NCBI RefSeq assembly: GCF_963678635.1
Contig: NC_087068.1
Span: 39,333,649-39,397,648, forward strand
DNA: 64,000 nucleotides
Direction: 5' to 3'
Source: Symsagittifera roscoffensis
Lineage: Eukaryota; Xenacoelomorpha; Acoela; Convolutidae
Numbering within the stretch: the first letter of the stretch is position 1; every line of letters starts with the position of its first letter. A model generated the notes under the pieces. It searched no databases. It worked only from the letters and a program-made list of their open reading frames with translations, and was not told the origin of the DNA. Positions 55,001 through 62,799 of the stretch are shown here, one piece after another. A program made the translations under genes and the position numbers.

Positions 55001-58000
55001 AAACCATGTGATGATAATTTCGAATTGATTCCTGATTTATTCTCTAAAAAGTTCTGAAAAGTTCTTCAATATATAAATACTTAGATTTGTTCAAATATAA
55101 ACAATTGTCCGAGTCATTAGGTAGCGAGGGATGGTGTCTTAAGGTTGCTTTAAAATGTTTTATAAAATTGTAATTCGTTGTCCACTGAAAACCATGTGAT
55201 GATAATTTCGAATTGATTCCTGATTTATTCTCTAAAAAGTTCTGAAAAGTTCTTCAATATATAAATACTTAGATTCATTCATAATAAAATCAATCGTCCG
55301 AGGCATTAGGTAGTGAAGAATGGTGTCTTAAGGTTGCTTTAAAATGTTTTATAAAATTGTAATTCGTTGTCCACTGAAAACCATGTGATGATAATTTCGA
55401 ATTGATTCCTGATTTATTCTCTAAGAAGTTCTGAAAAGGTCTTCAATATATCAATACTTAGATTTGTTCATATAAAATGACTGTCTTAAAGTTACTTTAA
55501 GTTTTTTTTTTAAAACTGTAATTCGTTATCCACTGAAAACCATGTGATGATAATTTTGTTTTGAATCCTGATTTATTCTCTAAGAAGTTCTGAAAAACAC
55601 TTCAATATATAAATACTTAGATTAATTCATATAAAAACATTTTTTCGAGTCATTGGGTATCGAATGATGGTGTCTTAAGATTGCTTTAAGACTTTTATAA
55701 AACTGTAATTCGTTATCCCCTGAAAACCTTGTGATGATATTTTTGTTTTGATTCCTGATTTATTATCTAAGAAGTTCTGAAAAGGTCTTCAATTTATAAA
55801 AATTTGATTCATTCAAAAAAAAACAATCGTCTGAGGCACTAAGTAGCGAGAATTGGTGTCTTAAGGTTGCTTTAAAATGTTTTATAAACTTGTAATTCGT
55901 TCTCCACTGAAACCCATATGATGATAATTTCGTTTTGATTCCTGATTTATTCTCTAAGAAGTTCTGAAAAGGTCTTCAATATATCAATACTTAGATTTAT
56001 TCCTATAAACGCAATTGTCCGGGGTTTTAGGTAGCAAATGATGGTGTCTCAAACTTGCTTTAAAACTTTTTATAAAACTGTAATTCGTTATCCACTGAAA
56101 ACCATGTGATGATATTTTCGTTTTGATTCCTGATTTATTCTCTAAGAAGTTCTGAAAAGGTCTTTAATATATCAATACTTAGATTTGTTCATATAAAATA
56201 AAATTAATTTTCCGGGGTATTAGGTAGCAAATGACGTTGTCTTAAAGTTACTTAAAGTTTTTTTTTTATAAAACTGTAATTCGTTATCCACTGAAAACCA
56301 TGTGATTATAATTTTGTTTTGAATCCTGATTTATTCTCTAAGAAGTTCTGAAAAACACTTTAATATATAAATACTTAGATTAATTCATATAAAAACATTT
56401 TTTCGAGTCATTGGGTAGCGAATGATGGTGTCTTAAGATTGCTTTAAGACTATTATAAAACTGTAATTCGTTATCCACTGAAAACCATGTGATGATATTT
56501 TTGTTTTGATTCCTGATTTATTCTCCAAGAAGTTCTGACAAGGTCTTCAATATGTAAATACTTAGATTTGTTCAAATATAAACAATTGTCCGAGTCATTA
56601 GGTAGCGAGGGATGGTGTCTTAAGGTTGCTTTAAAATGTTTTATAAAATTGTAATTCGTTGTCCACTGAAAACCATGTGATGATAATTTCGAATTGATTC
56701 CTGATTTATTCTCTAAAAAGTTCTGAAAAGTTCTTCAATATATAAATACTTAGATTTGTTCAAATATAAACAATTGTCCGAGTCATTAGGTAGCGAGGGA
56801 TGGTGTCTTAAGGTTGCTTTAAAATGTTTTATAAAATTGTAATTCGTTGTCCACTGAAAACCATGTGATGATAATTTCGAATTGATTCCTGATTTATTCT
56901 CTAAAAAGTTCTGAAAAGTTCTTCAATATATAAATACTTAGATTCATTAATTATAAAATCAATCGTCCGAGGTATTAGGTAGTGAGGAATGGTGTCTTAA
57001 GGTTGCTTTAAAATGTTTTATAAAATTGTAATTCGTTGTCCACTGAAAACCATGTGATGATAATTTCGAATTGATTCCTGATTTGTTCTCTAAAAAGTTC
57101 TGAAAAGTTCTTCAATATATAAATACTTAGATTTGTTCAAATATAAACAATTGTCCGAGTCATTAGGTAGCGAGGGATGGTGTCTTAAGGTTGCTTTAAA
57201 ATGTTTTATAAAATTGTTATTCGTTGTCCACTGAAAACCATGTGATGATAATTTCGGTTTGATTCCTGATTTGTTCTCTAAAAAGTTCTGAAAAGGTCTT
57301 CAATATATAAATACTTAGATTTGTTCATATAAAATTAATTGTCCGGGGTATTAGGTAGCAACTGATTGTGTCTTTAAGTTACTTTAAGTTTTTTATAAAA
57401 TTGTAATTCGTTATCCACTGAAAACCATGTGATGATAATTTTGTTTTGGTTCCTGATTTATTCTCTAAGAAGTTCTGAAAAACTCTTCAATATATAAATA
57501 CTTAGATTAATTCATATAAAAACATTTTTTCGAGTCATTGGGTAGCCAATGATGGTGTCTTAAGGTTGCTTTAAAACTTTTATAAAACTGTAAATCGTTA
57601 TCCACTGGAAACCATTTGATGATAATTTTGTTTTGATTCCTGATTTATTCTCTAAAAAGTTCTGAAAAGGTGTTCAATATTAAATACTTCGATTTATTCA
57701 TATATAAACAATTGTCCGAGTCATTGGGTAGCGAGGGGTGGTGTCTTAAGGTTGCTTTAAAAGGTTTTATAAAACCGTAATTCGTTATCCACTTGAAAGT
57801 TTGTGATGATAATTTTGTTTTGATTCCTGATTTATTCTCTAAGAAGTTCTGAAAAGGCAATCAAGTGTTAAGTAAATAATAATAATCATTCTTATAACAT
57901 GGATTTTTGAAGCAATTGTGAGCCTTTGGGATTGTTCTAAATTTCTATATAAAGCGTTCAATTTTGTTGTTCTGGAAACTCAAAAATGTGGTGATTTTTC

Positions 58001-61000
58001 ATTTTGCTTCGTGACTTATTCGCGACAAAAAACAAGATTTTCATTTTGAAGTACCGAAACGCTTATTCTTTTAGCCAGTATACAACAGGATTCAAACCAT
58101 AATAAAGAAATTGAATGACATAGTCTGCAATGCTTGTTATAAGCATATGTCATTCATTTTTTTTTGTTAGGGTTTGAATCCTGTTGTATACTCCAAAGAG
58201 TTTTGATTTTTTTCATTGATTATTTCAGCAAAACTAAAATGTGTATTTTACTATTCGTCTTCTTTTCTGATACTTATGGAACGATAATTTCGTTTTGAGT
58301 ATTGATTTTTTCTTTGAAAAGTTCTTAAAGCCATTAAATGTTAAAATCAAAGGTATAGGCGAGCTATATAAACAACAATTTTCCGTCATTTATGATGTCC
58401 TATCGATGCACCAAGCAGTGCATCCTTGCCTGCTGCTGTTGCCCTTTTCTTTAGATAAATTTTCTGATGATAATATCGGTTTGAATCTTTATTTATTCTC
58501 TACGGAGTGCTGAAGTTCGAATTGTAATACAAATGACTCTTACCAAAACATTATCATGTAAAATGAATACCACTGTTGTAAAATCAATACCAGAATGTTG
58601 ATTTTCCCACAAAGTTTCAACATCATCGTTTTTTTCCTTATTACACATCATAGCTTGTGTTATAGAATGAACTCTCTTTTTTTTCAACCTAAGTCGCAAA
58701 AACTGTTGCGATGCAATTGTTGCGACAACATATGTTCATTTTGAAAGTGTTGATTGCGACAACATATGTTCATTTTGAAAGTGTTCATTTTGATTCAGCT
58801 ATTAAGTACAGCCAATGCTAAGGATATTAACACAGACTATTATATTACAAATAGCACTTAAGCTTCAGAATGTCGTAGATCTGTAGCGTAGAGGTAGAGA
58901 AGGAGACCAGCAACAAAGCAAGAGGGTTCGAACATGGGCAGGGTCTGATGTTTTTAATGAAATTTTTCGTATACTAGTAAAAATGCGTCCGCTCTATAAA
59001 TTGATGCATGTTAGTTGGTAAATTTCTTTTTTCGAATTTACTGGTACTGCTAATGCGTCATAATTGGCTTGCGTCACTTAGCAATTTTGTAGAATCATAA
59101 TTGGCATGCGCCACTTAGGAAGTTTTGTAGACTCAAAGTTTTACTCATTTTGTTTTTCCCAGTAGCGTTATCGGTCATATTTTTGCTTGTGTATGCGAAG
59201 TGCAACTCCGCCTCTGTGTTCATTTTTAAGTGGCGGTTTTTTTATACTGAAGCACTAAAAAGTTGCGAAATTAAGACCACAAATTTTAAGAGTAATGAAC
59301 GTAGTGAGTACTCTTTTTAAAAGTCGATGAACATAGTTCAGGCTTTTTTAAAGGTCTTTTTATGATTTTTCCGGAAGTCTTACAATTTGTTCACGCTAAA
59401 ATTTTATTTTTCGCGGTTTGAGTTTTGATTTCTTTTTGTTCACTTCAGTTTCTTTATTAAAAAGAAGGCAAACTCCACTATCGAATGTGTAAAGGTCACG
59501 AAAAACATGATCGTCTTCTAGTATCGAAAGTGGAATTCTTTTTTCAGATTTCCCTGCGAAATAAAAATTTTAATTATTGATCCAGTTTTTTCAAGCTGTG
59601 TTCATTTTATCAAAAAAATTTCAATCTTACATTGTTTCAGAAATTCAAAGAATATGAAGGGCGTTTTTTACTGTTTACTTTCGTTCATTGAGATTTTTCC
59701 ATTTGTCGGTTGGCTATGTTATAGGTCGTGGTGATTTTTTTGTTTTTTTTTCAGGAAAAATTCTTGAAATCTGTTCACGCTCAGTTTTAATTTTTCGCGG
59801 TTTAACTGTTGGTTTCTCTTTTCAAAAGTTGTAGTATATAAGTCTTGCTGATTTTGATTTCCGCGGATTTCTTTTTAAGTTCAGTGCATTTCTGTTGTTA
59901 AAAGAAAGGCAAACTCCGTTATCCAACAACGAGTAAAGGTCATGAAAAACTCGATCGACTTCTTATTTCTAAATTTTACCGATTGATCCAGTGCTCTCAA
60001 ATTGGGTTAGTTTTTATCAAAAAAGCACCATTCAGTAATTGTTCGTGAAATTCAAATAGCTTTTAGGGCATATGTTTTGTTTTTAAAATTCGAAAGTTGG
60101 ACTTTTTCAAAAATAAAATAACAAATTAGTGTTTTTTCTGTTTCATTGTGCTCATTACTCTTTTCCAACTGTCAGCTGACTTTGTTTATTTTTATCCATT
60201 TTTTTAGTATACTTGAATCCATTCATGCTAACAGTTCTAATTATGGCTTACATTTATTTGTTTTAGATGCTACCTCAAATATTGAAATCGACTCCGCCTG
60301 TTCCTCGCACGACGCTCTAGACAATCTAAGTCGGACTTCATCAGTGGAAGGGGAATCTTCAGGCTATGAGGCAAAACTGATAGCGATGAGTGGACTGCAT
60401 GCGGAGCTATTGGAGTTAAATGAGCAGTTGCAGAGTGAGAATATGAGTAAAGAGAGGACTATCCATCATCTGAGAAATGAAATCAATGTACTCCGAGGTC
60501 CACTACCAGGTGAAGGTCTTAAAATATGTCATAACCCTGCTGAAAATTCATGTTCAGTTATATTATAACCTCTTGTACAGTTCTTTCATAGTAGTGAATC
60601 ATAGGGATTTAACTAGATTTTCCGTGAAAAGTTTACCAATGTTTCTGTTGGCTATGTTTTTGTTCAAAGTCAAAGATGACGCAGGTTACGTAGATATAGC
60701 TTAATTTTTGAAAGTCTGGTGTTCGATTCCTTCAGTAGTTTTTAAAAATTGGGGCGCTCTTATTGCTAGATTTTATAAAGCAAAAATTTAGTTACTTCGT
60801 TTTATTTCACTGTCATTTGTTAAATGTGCATCTCCGTTTCAGAAGACTTAAGTCTTTCGCAATGAGAAGCGCAATATCAGATACAAGCTTTTGTTGATTT
60901 AAAAAGTAAGCTTTTGAAGGCTTCTAAAAAGTAGACATTGTTTTTTGAATTGTAAGTTGTGATGAATTATAGCTTTGAGGCTGTTTTTAGGCAATGAGTT

Positions 61001-61400
61001 TCTGACGGTGGAAGACCTCGCAGCCATGTTTGTCAATGTCTGGATTCCCTCATCCTTCCTGAGACAGTCGCACCAAATATACCACGTGCACATCAGAGTC
61101 AAGAACGAAGAGTGGCGCATATTCAAACGATACCAGCAGTTCCACGATTTCCACAACTCCCTCAAAAAAGAGTACCCAGTTGTAGATACATTTGAGTTCC
61201 CGCCTAAAACAATTATGAGAAATAAAGATGCGACATTTGTCGAGGAGCGCAAGCAGTCGTTGCAAAGATACCTTCAGAAAACGACGAATTTTTTGGTCCG
61301 ACAGCACTCGCGGATTCGCACGCAGTTGTCCAAAGATGTGTTAATAAACTTTCTCCCATTTTTCAGTCCGGTGCATAATGCTTTCACAGTAAATCGATAG
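33299..61400 (+). CDS. SNX29: Sorting nexin 29-like protein (RUN, coiled coil, PX), seven exons, complete
   Basis: Sorting nexins with a RUN and a PX domain are thought to act on endosomal membranes; PX domains bind phosphoinositides and RUN domains bind small GTPases or motors. Exons 33299-34010, 34365-34909, 35300-35323, 36803-36928, 37407-37623, 60267-60509 and 60991-61400 join in frame to 758 residues, near the roughly 800 of vertebrate SNX29. RUN lies at about residues 28-215 (VKQCQNTFGG, GRGRAWVRAALNEH). A Ser/Gly-rich linker with a Lys-rich patch (RRKHKKKKLAK) follows. The coiled coil is about 428-622, and PX about 635-755 with FKRYQQFHDFH and FVEERKQSLQRYL. The domain order and signature phrases match the SNX29/RUNDC2A family. 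Intron 5 is about 22.6 kb and holds a satellite, so expression needs splicing across it. Confidence 0.92.
34365..34909 (+). CDS. SNX29: SNX29 exon 2, low-complexity linker
   Basis: The acceptor ACGGATTTCAG restores Gly across the split codon. It codes for a Lys-rich patch, then Ser/Gly-rich sequence with several acidic stretches, and ends HRSQSDNAAKLQAI at a strong GTAAGT donor, phase 0. The RSQSD motif looks like a phosphorylation or 14-3-3 type site, which is inference. Confidence 0.92.
35300..35323 (+). CDS. SNX29: SNX29 exon 3, 24-nt microexon
   Basis: TTTTATTTCAG precedes and GTAATG follows exactly 24 bases coding NKLQLKLQ in phase 0. It is flanked by phase-0 exons, so skipping keeps the frame. 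The heptad-like residues would extend the coiled coil. It is supported only by splice-site fit. Confidence 0.5.
35324..36802 (+). other. SNX29 intron 3
   Basis: ACTTGCGAGAGCAAGTGTC with GTAATCAGGAACTT near 35536-35570 is a 5' fragment of family B, joined to unrelated DNA after about 90 bases. A local C/G-richer patch with CCCCCCATGACCCGTGCTCG lies near 36420. Otherwise I see nothing. Confidence 0.5.
36803..36928 (+). CDS. SNX29: SNX29 exon 4, start of coiled coil
   Basis: Forty-two codons, phase 0 at both ends. The LTSEEMKQAVLDMMRRKDEF part corresponds to the conserved SELRQATVAMMNRKDELEEE-type segment of vertebrate SNX29. The acceptor GATTTTAG ends at 36802 and the donor is AAAG|GTAGAG. Confidence 0.88.
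37340..37406 (+). repeat. 44-bp tandem duplication of an SNX29 3' splice site
   Basis: The block AATATGTGAACGCGTATTTA, TGTTGCTTTAG and GACCAACTGAGACAA occurs twice with a period of 44 bp, giving acceptors at 37361-37362 and 37405-37406. Use of the upstream one would add 44 nt, shift the frame and reach TGA within 18 codons. Only the downstream site keeps the protein open. Confidence 0.85.
37407..37623 (+). CDS. SNX29: SNX29 exon 5, coiled coil
   Basis: Starts DQLRQEKAYSEGLQKVLDST and ends VKAAVQ in phase 1 at CAAG|GTTGCT. It contains KGQLKRYVSAVNTLKQ, corresponding to the family's KVQLKKYVGAVQMLK segment. Confidence 0.92.
37840..38560 (+). mobile_element. Family A interspersed repeat interrupted by a MITE
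   Basis: A-family landmarks continue on both sides of the insertion: TTTTTTTGCGGTTTGACTTA and GGTCCAGTTTTCTCTTATTG to the left, ATGAAAAAAAGTGTTGATCA to the right. Removing 38096-38401 and one 8-bp duplicate restores the family order. Confidence 0.72.
38096..38401. mobile_element. hAT-like MITE with 8-bp target duplication
   Basis: The left end is CAGGGGCGGATCTAGGATTT and the right end, read on the opposite strand, is CAGTAGCGGATTTAAGG. Both lead into long G-runs. GCTAGTTT (38088-38095) and GCTATTTT (38402-38409) flank it, matching 7 of 8. An 8-bp duplication and CAG..CGGAT ends fit hAT-type MITEs. At 306 bp with no frame, it is non-autonomous. Confidence 0.8.
38690..38960. repeat. Outlying, diverged satellite monomers
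   Basis: CCTGATTTATTCTCTAAGAA at 38728 and CCTGATTTAGTCTCCAAGA at 38929 are 201 bp apart and match the monomer landmark of the main array starting 4 kb downstream. Confidence 0.6.
38975..39070 (+). mobile_element. Family B 5' fragment
   Basis: ACTTGCGGAAGCCAGTATCT with GTTAGTCAGGAACTAAACC and CACAAATGTGTAAGAATT are family B landmarks. The tRNA-like part is absent. Confidence 0.5.
39331..40906 (-). pseudogene. Decayed non-LTR retrotransposon reverse transcriptase, minus strand
   Basis: Read on the minus strand, 40611-40174 gives GKKSPSPSDLPAWALRDG, then AIVTPIFKKDDPEKADNYRP, then QFGFRTSCSTMDATL; motif A (SSKAFDSIN) continues after a stop near 40173. 39955-39773 has YADHTLLFCDDND, where the usual second Asp of motif C is His. 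39708-39331 is the thumb (QVTYLGVTLDQFLTFKSEV). Upstream, 40906-40681 is a decayed linker. It differs from the plus-strand RT at 7.85 kb, so at least two non-LTR lineages are present. It is inserted within DNA related to the satellite. Confidence 0.85.
40895..41235. repeat. Segment duplicated at 41437-41770, copy 1
   Basis: TTCGTTATTCACTGGAAACT, the outer part of a satellite monomer, runs into AGAAGTAGTGAAGAACTAAT and GCTGTGTTTGAAGTAA. The same run occurs again about 530-540 bases downstream. Confidence 0.7.
41240..41415 (+). mobile_element. Family A fragment
   Basis: AGAAAAGTCTTAAAATTTTT, TTCACGCTCAATTTTGATTT and AAAGGCAAACTCCACTATCG are followed by AAGTTTGAAAATGGAGG, where it joins satellite-like sequence. 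The same joint recurs at 43132. Confidence 0.65.
41437..41770. repeat. Segment duplicated from 40895-41235, copy 2
   Basis: It matches copy 1 with small indels; the frame beginning MFEV occurs at 41057 and again at 41584. Confidence 0.7.
41771..42065. other. AT-rich intronic stretch
   Basis: I see nothing beyond low-complexity sequence. Confidence 0.45.
42068..42370 (+). mobile_element. Double-stem-loop element, 5' part with tRNA-like core
   Basis: TTACACTAGCCACCTTGCGA with GCGTTATTGTATTAGTACGA is a decayed 5' stem-loop end. TGGCTAAGTTG near 42269 and GATCGAGTCC near 42319 are the A- and B-box regions. No 3' stem-loop follows. Confidence 0.6.
42420..42740 (+). mobile_element. tRNA-like SINE, family B, copy 7
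   Basis: The 5' stem ATACTTGCGAGAACAAGTGA is followed by a damaged tRNA-like part (CCAAGGTCTGGGTTTCAAGT). The tail has TCGGACTTTCATTTTTCAGC and TGCTAGTTGCAGGTGTTG. Confidence 0.6.
42960..43140 (+). mobile_element. Family A fragment at the left edge of the satellite
   Basis: GGTTTCTCTTTTCAAAAGTT to GATTTCCGCGGATTTCTTTT is essentially identical over about 83 bases to 59811-59893 on the far side of the satellite. It ends at the same A-family/satellite joint as 41405. Confidence 0.7.
43404..45280. repeat. Higher-order repeat, 753-bp period (four monomers)
   Basis: Identical 62-codon minus-strand frames at 43407, 44160 and 44913 are exactly 753 bp apart. Two complete blocks and about half of a third are present, and the blocks are almost identical. 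Confidence 0.88.
47700..50340. repeat. Higher-order repeat, 1319-bp period (seven monomers), two copies
   Basis: Bases from about 47700 repeat at 49020 with an offset of 1319, rising to 1320 after one indel. Shared private variants include GAATTGGTGTCTTATGGTTG and GTGATTCGCTGTCCACTG. Identity is lost beyond about 50340. Confidence 0.85.
53830..57100. repeat. Higher-order repeat, about 1669-bp period, two copies
   Basis: GATTTATTCTCTAAGAAG followed by TTCTGAAAAACACTTCAATA at about 53920 recurs at 55590, with an offset of 1669. The shortened monomer with TATAAAATGACTGTCTTAAA at about 53800 recurs near 55472, which explains why the period is not a whole number of monomers. Confidence 0.8.
57871..58076. 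other. Right flank of the satellite
   Basis: A decayed monomer remnant (TTGTTGTTCTGGAAACTC) fades into AT-rich sequence. Confidence 0.45.
58077..58192. mobile_element. Fold-back MITE, 116 bp, TA-flanked
   Basis: The outer 22 bases on each side are a perfect inverted repeat beginning AGTATACAACAGGATTCAAA. The arms continue imperfectly inward to AATGACATA and TATGTCATT. TA at the edges fits a Tc1/mariner-type duplication inside the palindrome. The right arm contains GGTTTGAATCC, a match to the polymerase III B-box. Confidence 0.8.
58193..58645. other. AT-rich intronic stretch with a monomer-like remnant
   Basis: TTTTCTTTGAAAAGTTCTTA near 58308 and TTTATTCTCTACGGAGTGCT near 58491 look like very diverged satellite monomers. 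The frames at 58295 and 58493 have no support. Confidence 0.45.
58648..59222 (+). mobile_element. Double-stem-loop element with a different tRNA-like core
   Basis: ACACA and TGTGT near 58645-58660 form a weak 5' stem, followed by the DH phrase TTTTTTTTCAACCTAAGTCG. A direct repeat, TTGCGACAACATATGTTCAT, occurs twice. The tRNA-like part has TAGCGTAGAGG near 58884 and GGGTTCGAAC near 58925, unlike the cores of DH1, DH3 and DH4. The 3' end is TGCGAAGTGCAACTCCGCCT, then CTGTGTT. Confidence 0.65.
59288..59710 (+). mobile_element. Family A interspersed repeat with 5' stem-loop, copy 5
   Basis: AAGAGTA (59288-59294) pairs perfectly with TACTCTT (59309-59315) around ATGAACGTAGTGAG, as in the copy at 21679. 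The family order then follows to ATCAAAAAAATTTCAATCTT and a TTTCGTTCATTGAGA tail. Confidence 0.72.
59715..60180 (+). mobile_element. Family A interspersed repeat, copy 6
   Basis: Family order is GAAATCTGTTCACGCTCAGT, TTTTTCGCGGTTTAACTGTT, AAAGGCAAACTCCGTTATCC and TTGATCCAGTGCTCTCAAAT. Bases 59811-59893 duplicate those at 42960. It abuts the SNX29 intron 5 acceptor region. Confidence 0.7.
60267..60509 (+). CDS. SNX29: SNX29 exon 6, second coiled coil
   Basis: The acceptor TTTGTTTTAG restores Asp across the split codon. It codes for SGYEAKLIAMSGLHAELLEL and HHLRNEINVLRGPLP, ending in phase 1 at CCAG|GTGAAG. These correspond to the SGDYEAKLIQVSEMHGELIE and LIDLRGPVPG segments of vertebrate SNX29. 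Confidence 0.93.
60510..60990 (+). other. SNX29 intron 6
   Basis: It contains a weak tRNA-like remnant near 60668-60740 (GGTGTTCGATTCCTTCAG is B-box-like). Otherwise nothing is seen. Confidence 0.5.
60991..61400 (+). CDS. SNX29: SNX29 exon 7, PX domain and stop
   Basis: The acceptor GGCTGTTTTTAG restores Gly. NVWIPSSFLR opens the PX domain; RYQQF carries the Arg expected to contact the phosphoinositide. FPPKTIMRNKDATFVEERK and the final LINFLPFFSP are family-like. Stop at 61398-61400. Confidence 0.95.
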
Positions 61401-61479
61401 TATGCTTTACAAAACGTTAGAATTAATATTTATGATTTAGTCGAATCTGAAAATTTCGCAGATATTTAGGAAGTGAAAT

Positions 61480-61485
61480 ATTAAA
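61480..61485 (+). terminator. Possible polyadenylation signal ATTAAA for SNX29
   Basis: ATTAAA lies 80 nt past the stop codon, followed by a T-rich tract. It is the best candidate nearby, but weak. Confidence 0.3.
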
Positions 61486-61559
61486 TTTTTTGAAGCAGAA
61501 AGAACGTTTCTTGATTTGAGAAAGAGAATGCAGCATTATAGTAAAGTCTCATTTTTCTG

Positions 61560-62100
61560 GTGCACTGAACGAAGTGTTTTTAAACGTATCTGCGTTTTCT
61601 CAACGTTTCTCCAAATACCGTTTTGATTAAGAACGAAGTTATTTTCACTTATGCAGGTCTTTATATTTTTTTCAGGAAAAAGTCCAAAAATGCTCTTTGA
61701 GTAAAGAAGTGCATCATACCTATGAATGCATTTATGAATGCACTTAGCTATATATGCTTTTTTGAGTTCAATTTAATTTAATTTGCTAAAAATTGGTAAA
61801 TTGCTCTTGAATTACGAACGTGCAAACGGCGCGAAAAAACGTGACCAATTTCTAGTCTCGAACGTGGTTTTTTTTTATTAGATGTCCCAGCGGTACTAAA
61901 GTTTTCTCATTGATCCAGTTTTCCTAAATTGCGTTGATTTTTAGTAAAAATTGCCCATCATCAGCAGTTCTTGAAATTCAAAGAGCTCTAACCTGGTATA
62001 TTTTTTTCTTTGCAAGTTGGAAAATGTTTAAAAGTTTTCATACTACTTTTTGTTCCTTGGTTTCTCTTACACCTTTATTATCCTTTGTTAACTACGTTTA
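61560..62100 (+). mobile_element. Family A interspersed repeat, copy 7, diverged
   Basis: CACT and AGTG near 61563-61576 flank GAACGA as a reduced 5' stem-loop. AAAAAACGTGACCAATTTCT, TTGATCCAGTTTTCCTAAAT and TTGAAATTCAAAGAGCTCTA follow in family order. The 90-codon frame at 61934 lies in it. Confidence 0.6.
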
Positions 62101-62560
62101 TAATTGGCATGCGCTTCAAGGAATTGTGTCGTTTTTGAGTATTAGTTGGTGTCCGGTTAAATCGGTTGCTGCAAAGATTGGTTTCAATTACTTGTACAAT
62201 GAGTGATTTTTTTTGTGAAAACTACGAGAAAATAAGCTCAATTTGATTTTGTTTCTGATTTATTTTGGCTTATGGTATAAGTTTTCTTTGCTTTAAATTA
62301 AATGGTTTTTTTTTTCATTAAAAAGTTTAGAATTTCTAGCATAGAATTTCTAGCATAGTTATTAAGCTCATGTGAGTTACACATGTGACCTGATTGAGCT
62401 GAAATTGAAATGCTCTCCTATGTATAAGTGCAAATGACGCGGAAAGTTTTAAAGAAGTAGTGCGGAAAAAGTTACATATGGATCCAGTTTTCTTACATTG
62501 GGCTAAAATACCAAAAATTCTACTTCTAGAGTTTCTGCAAATTTAAAGAGCGTTGGATCA
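62101..62560. mobile_element. AT-rich stretch with a family A 3' fragment
   Basis: AAATGACGCGGAAAGTTTTA and TGGATCCAGTTTTCTTACAT at 62430-62510 match the second half of family A. Upstream, TAGAATTTCTAGCATAG is duplicated in tandem near 62330-62356. Confidence 0.5.
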
Positions 62561-62564
62561 CCAA

Positions 62565-62790
62565 CTGTAGCGTTTGATCACCAACTATAATCGCCAACTG
62601 CAGCATTGGAAATTTCATAGCATCTGTTCTCTGCTTTTATTGTGGCTTGTTTTGGCTGATCTTGAAGCGTCTGTGGCTGAGTGGAAAGGGTGTGAGACTC
62701 CAAATCTCGACATCCCAGGTTCGAGTCCGACACATCAAAAGTTTTACTAACATTAAAAGTTTGTGAAGCGCAGCTTCGCCTCTATAACAA
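62565..62790 (+). mobile_element. Double-stem-loop element, 3' part with best-preserved tRNA-like core
   Basis: ATTGGAAATTTCATAGCATC and GTGGCTTGTTTTGGC match the DH family. The core is listed separately. The 3' end TGTGAAGCGCAGCTTCGCCT, then CTATAACAA, has a six-pair stem. Confidence 0.65.
62667..62735 (+). other. tRNA-like sequence with consensus A- and B-boxes
   Basis: TGGCTGAGTGG (62674-62684) and GGTTCGAGTCC (62718-62728) both match the polymerase III consensus exactly. GAGACTCCAAATCTC can form a stem with a seven-base loop where an anticodon arm would lie. The acceptor and T stems do not close well, so I read it as the core of a SINE-like element and not a working tRNA gene. Confidence 0.55.
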
Positions 62791-62799
62791 ATAAATTGC

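Larger units (their letters stand above)
43142..57870. repeat. Satellite array of about 188-bp monomers with higher-order repeats
   Basis: The array has roughly 78 monomers over 14.7 kb. The landmark CCTGATTTATTCTCTAAGAA recurs every 185-190 bases (for example 46212 and 46401). Other fixed blocks are ATAAATACTTAGATT, ATTAGGTAGCGA, TTGCTTTAAAA and GTTATCCACTGAAAACCATG. Monomers differ by 5-20 percent to the eye, and variants repeat in higher-order blocks of 4, 7 and about 9 monomers. Minus-strand frames of about 62 codons recur with the monomer and simply reflect it. Confidence 0.95.
37624..60266 (+). other. SNX29 intron 5, about 22.6 kb
   Basis: A single phase-1 intron bounded by GTTGCT and TTGTTTTAG. 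It carries A-family repeats, a hAT-like MITE, a decayed LINE, DH and B elements, the monomer satellite, a fold-back MITE and another DH element, listed separately. No internal exon is visible. Confidence 0.85.

Noticed and set aside
43407-57860. Minus-strand 62-82 codon frames repeated through the satellite
   Set aside because: They follow the monomer period and are broken in most monomers; no start context or conserved frame across units.
43142-57870. CRISPR-like or spacer-repeat array
   Set aside because: The whole unit is repeated with no unique spacers, and the setting is a eukaryotic intron.
61934-62206. 90-codon frame after SNX29
   Set aside because: It lies in a diverged family A repeat and is not conserved in the other copies.
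62667-62735. Functional tRNA gene
   Set aside because: The boxes are perfect, but the acceptor and T stems do not close and the sequence is one member of an interspersed family.
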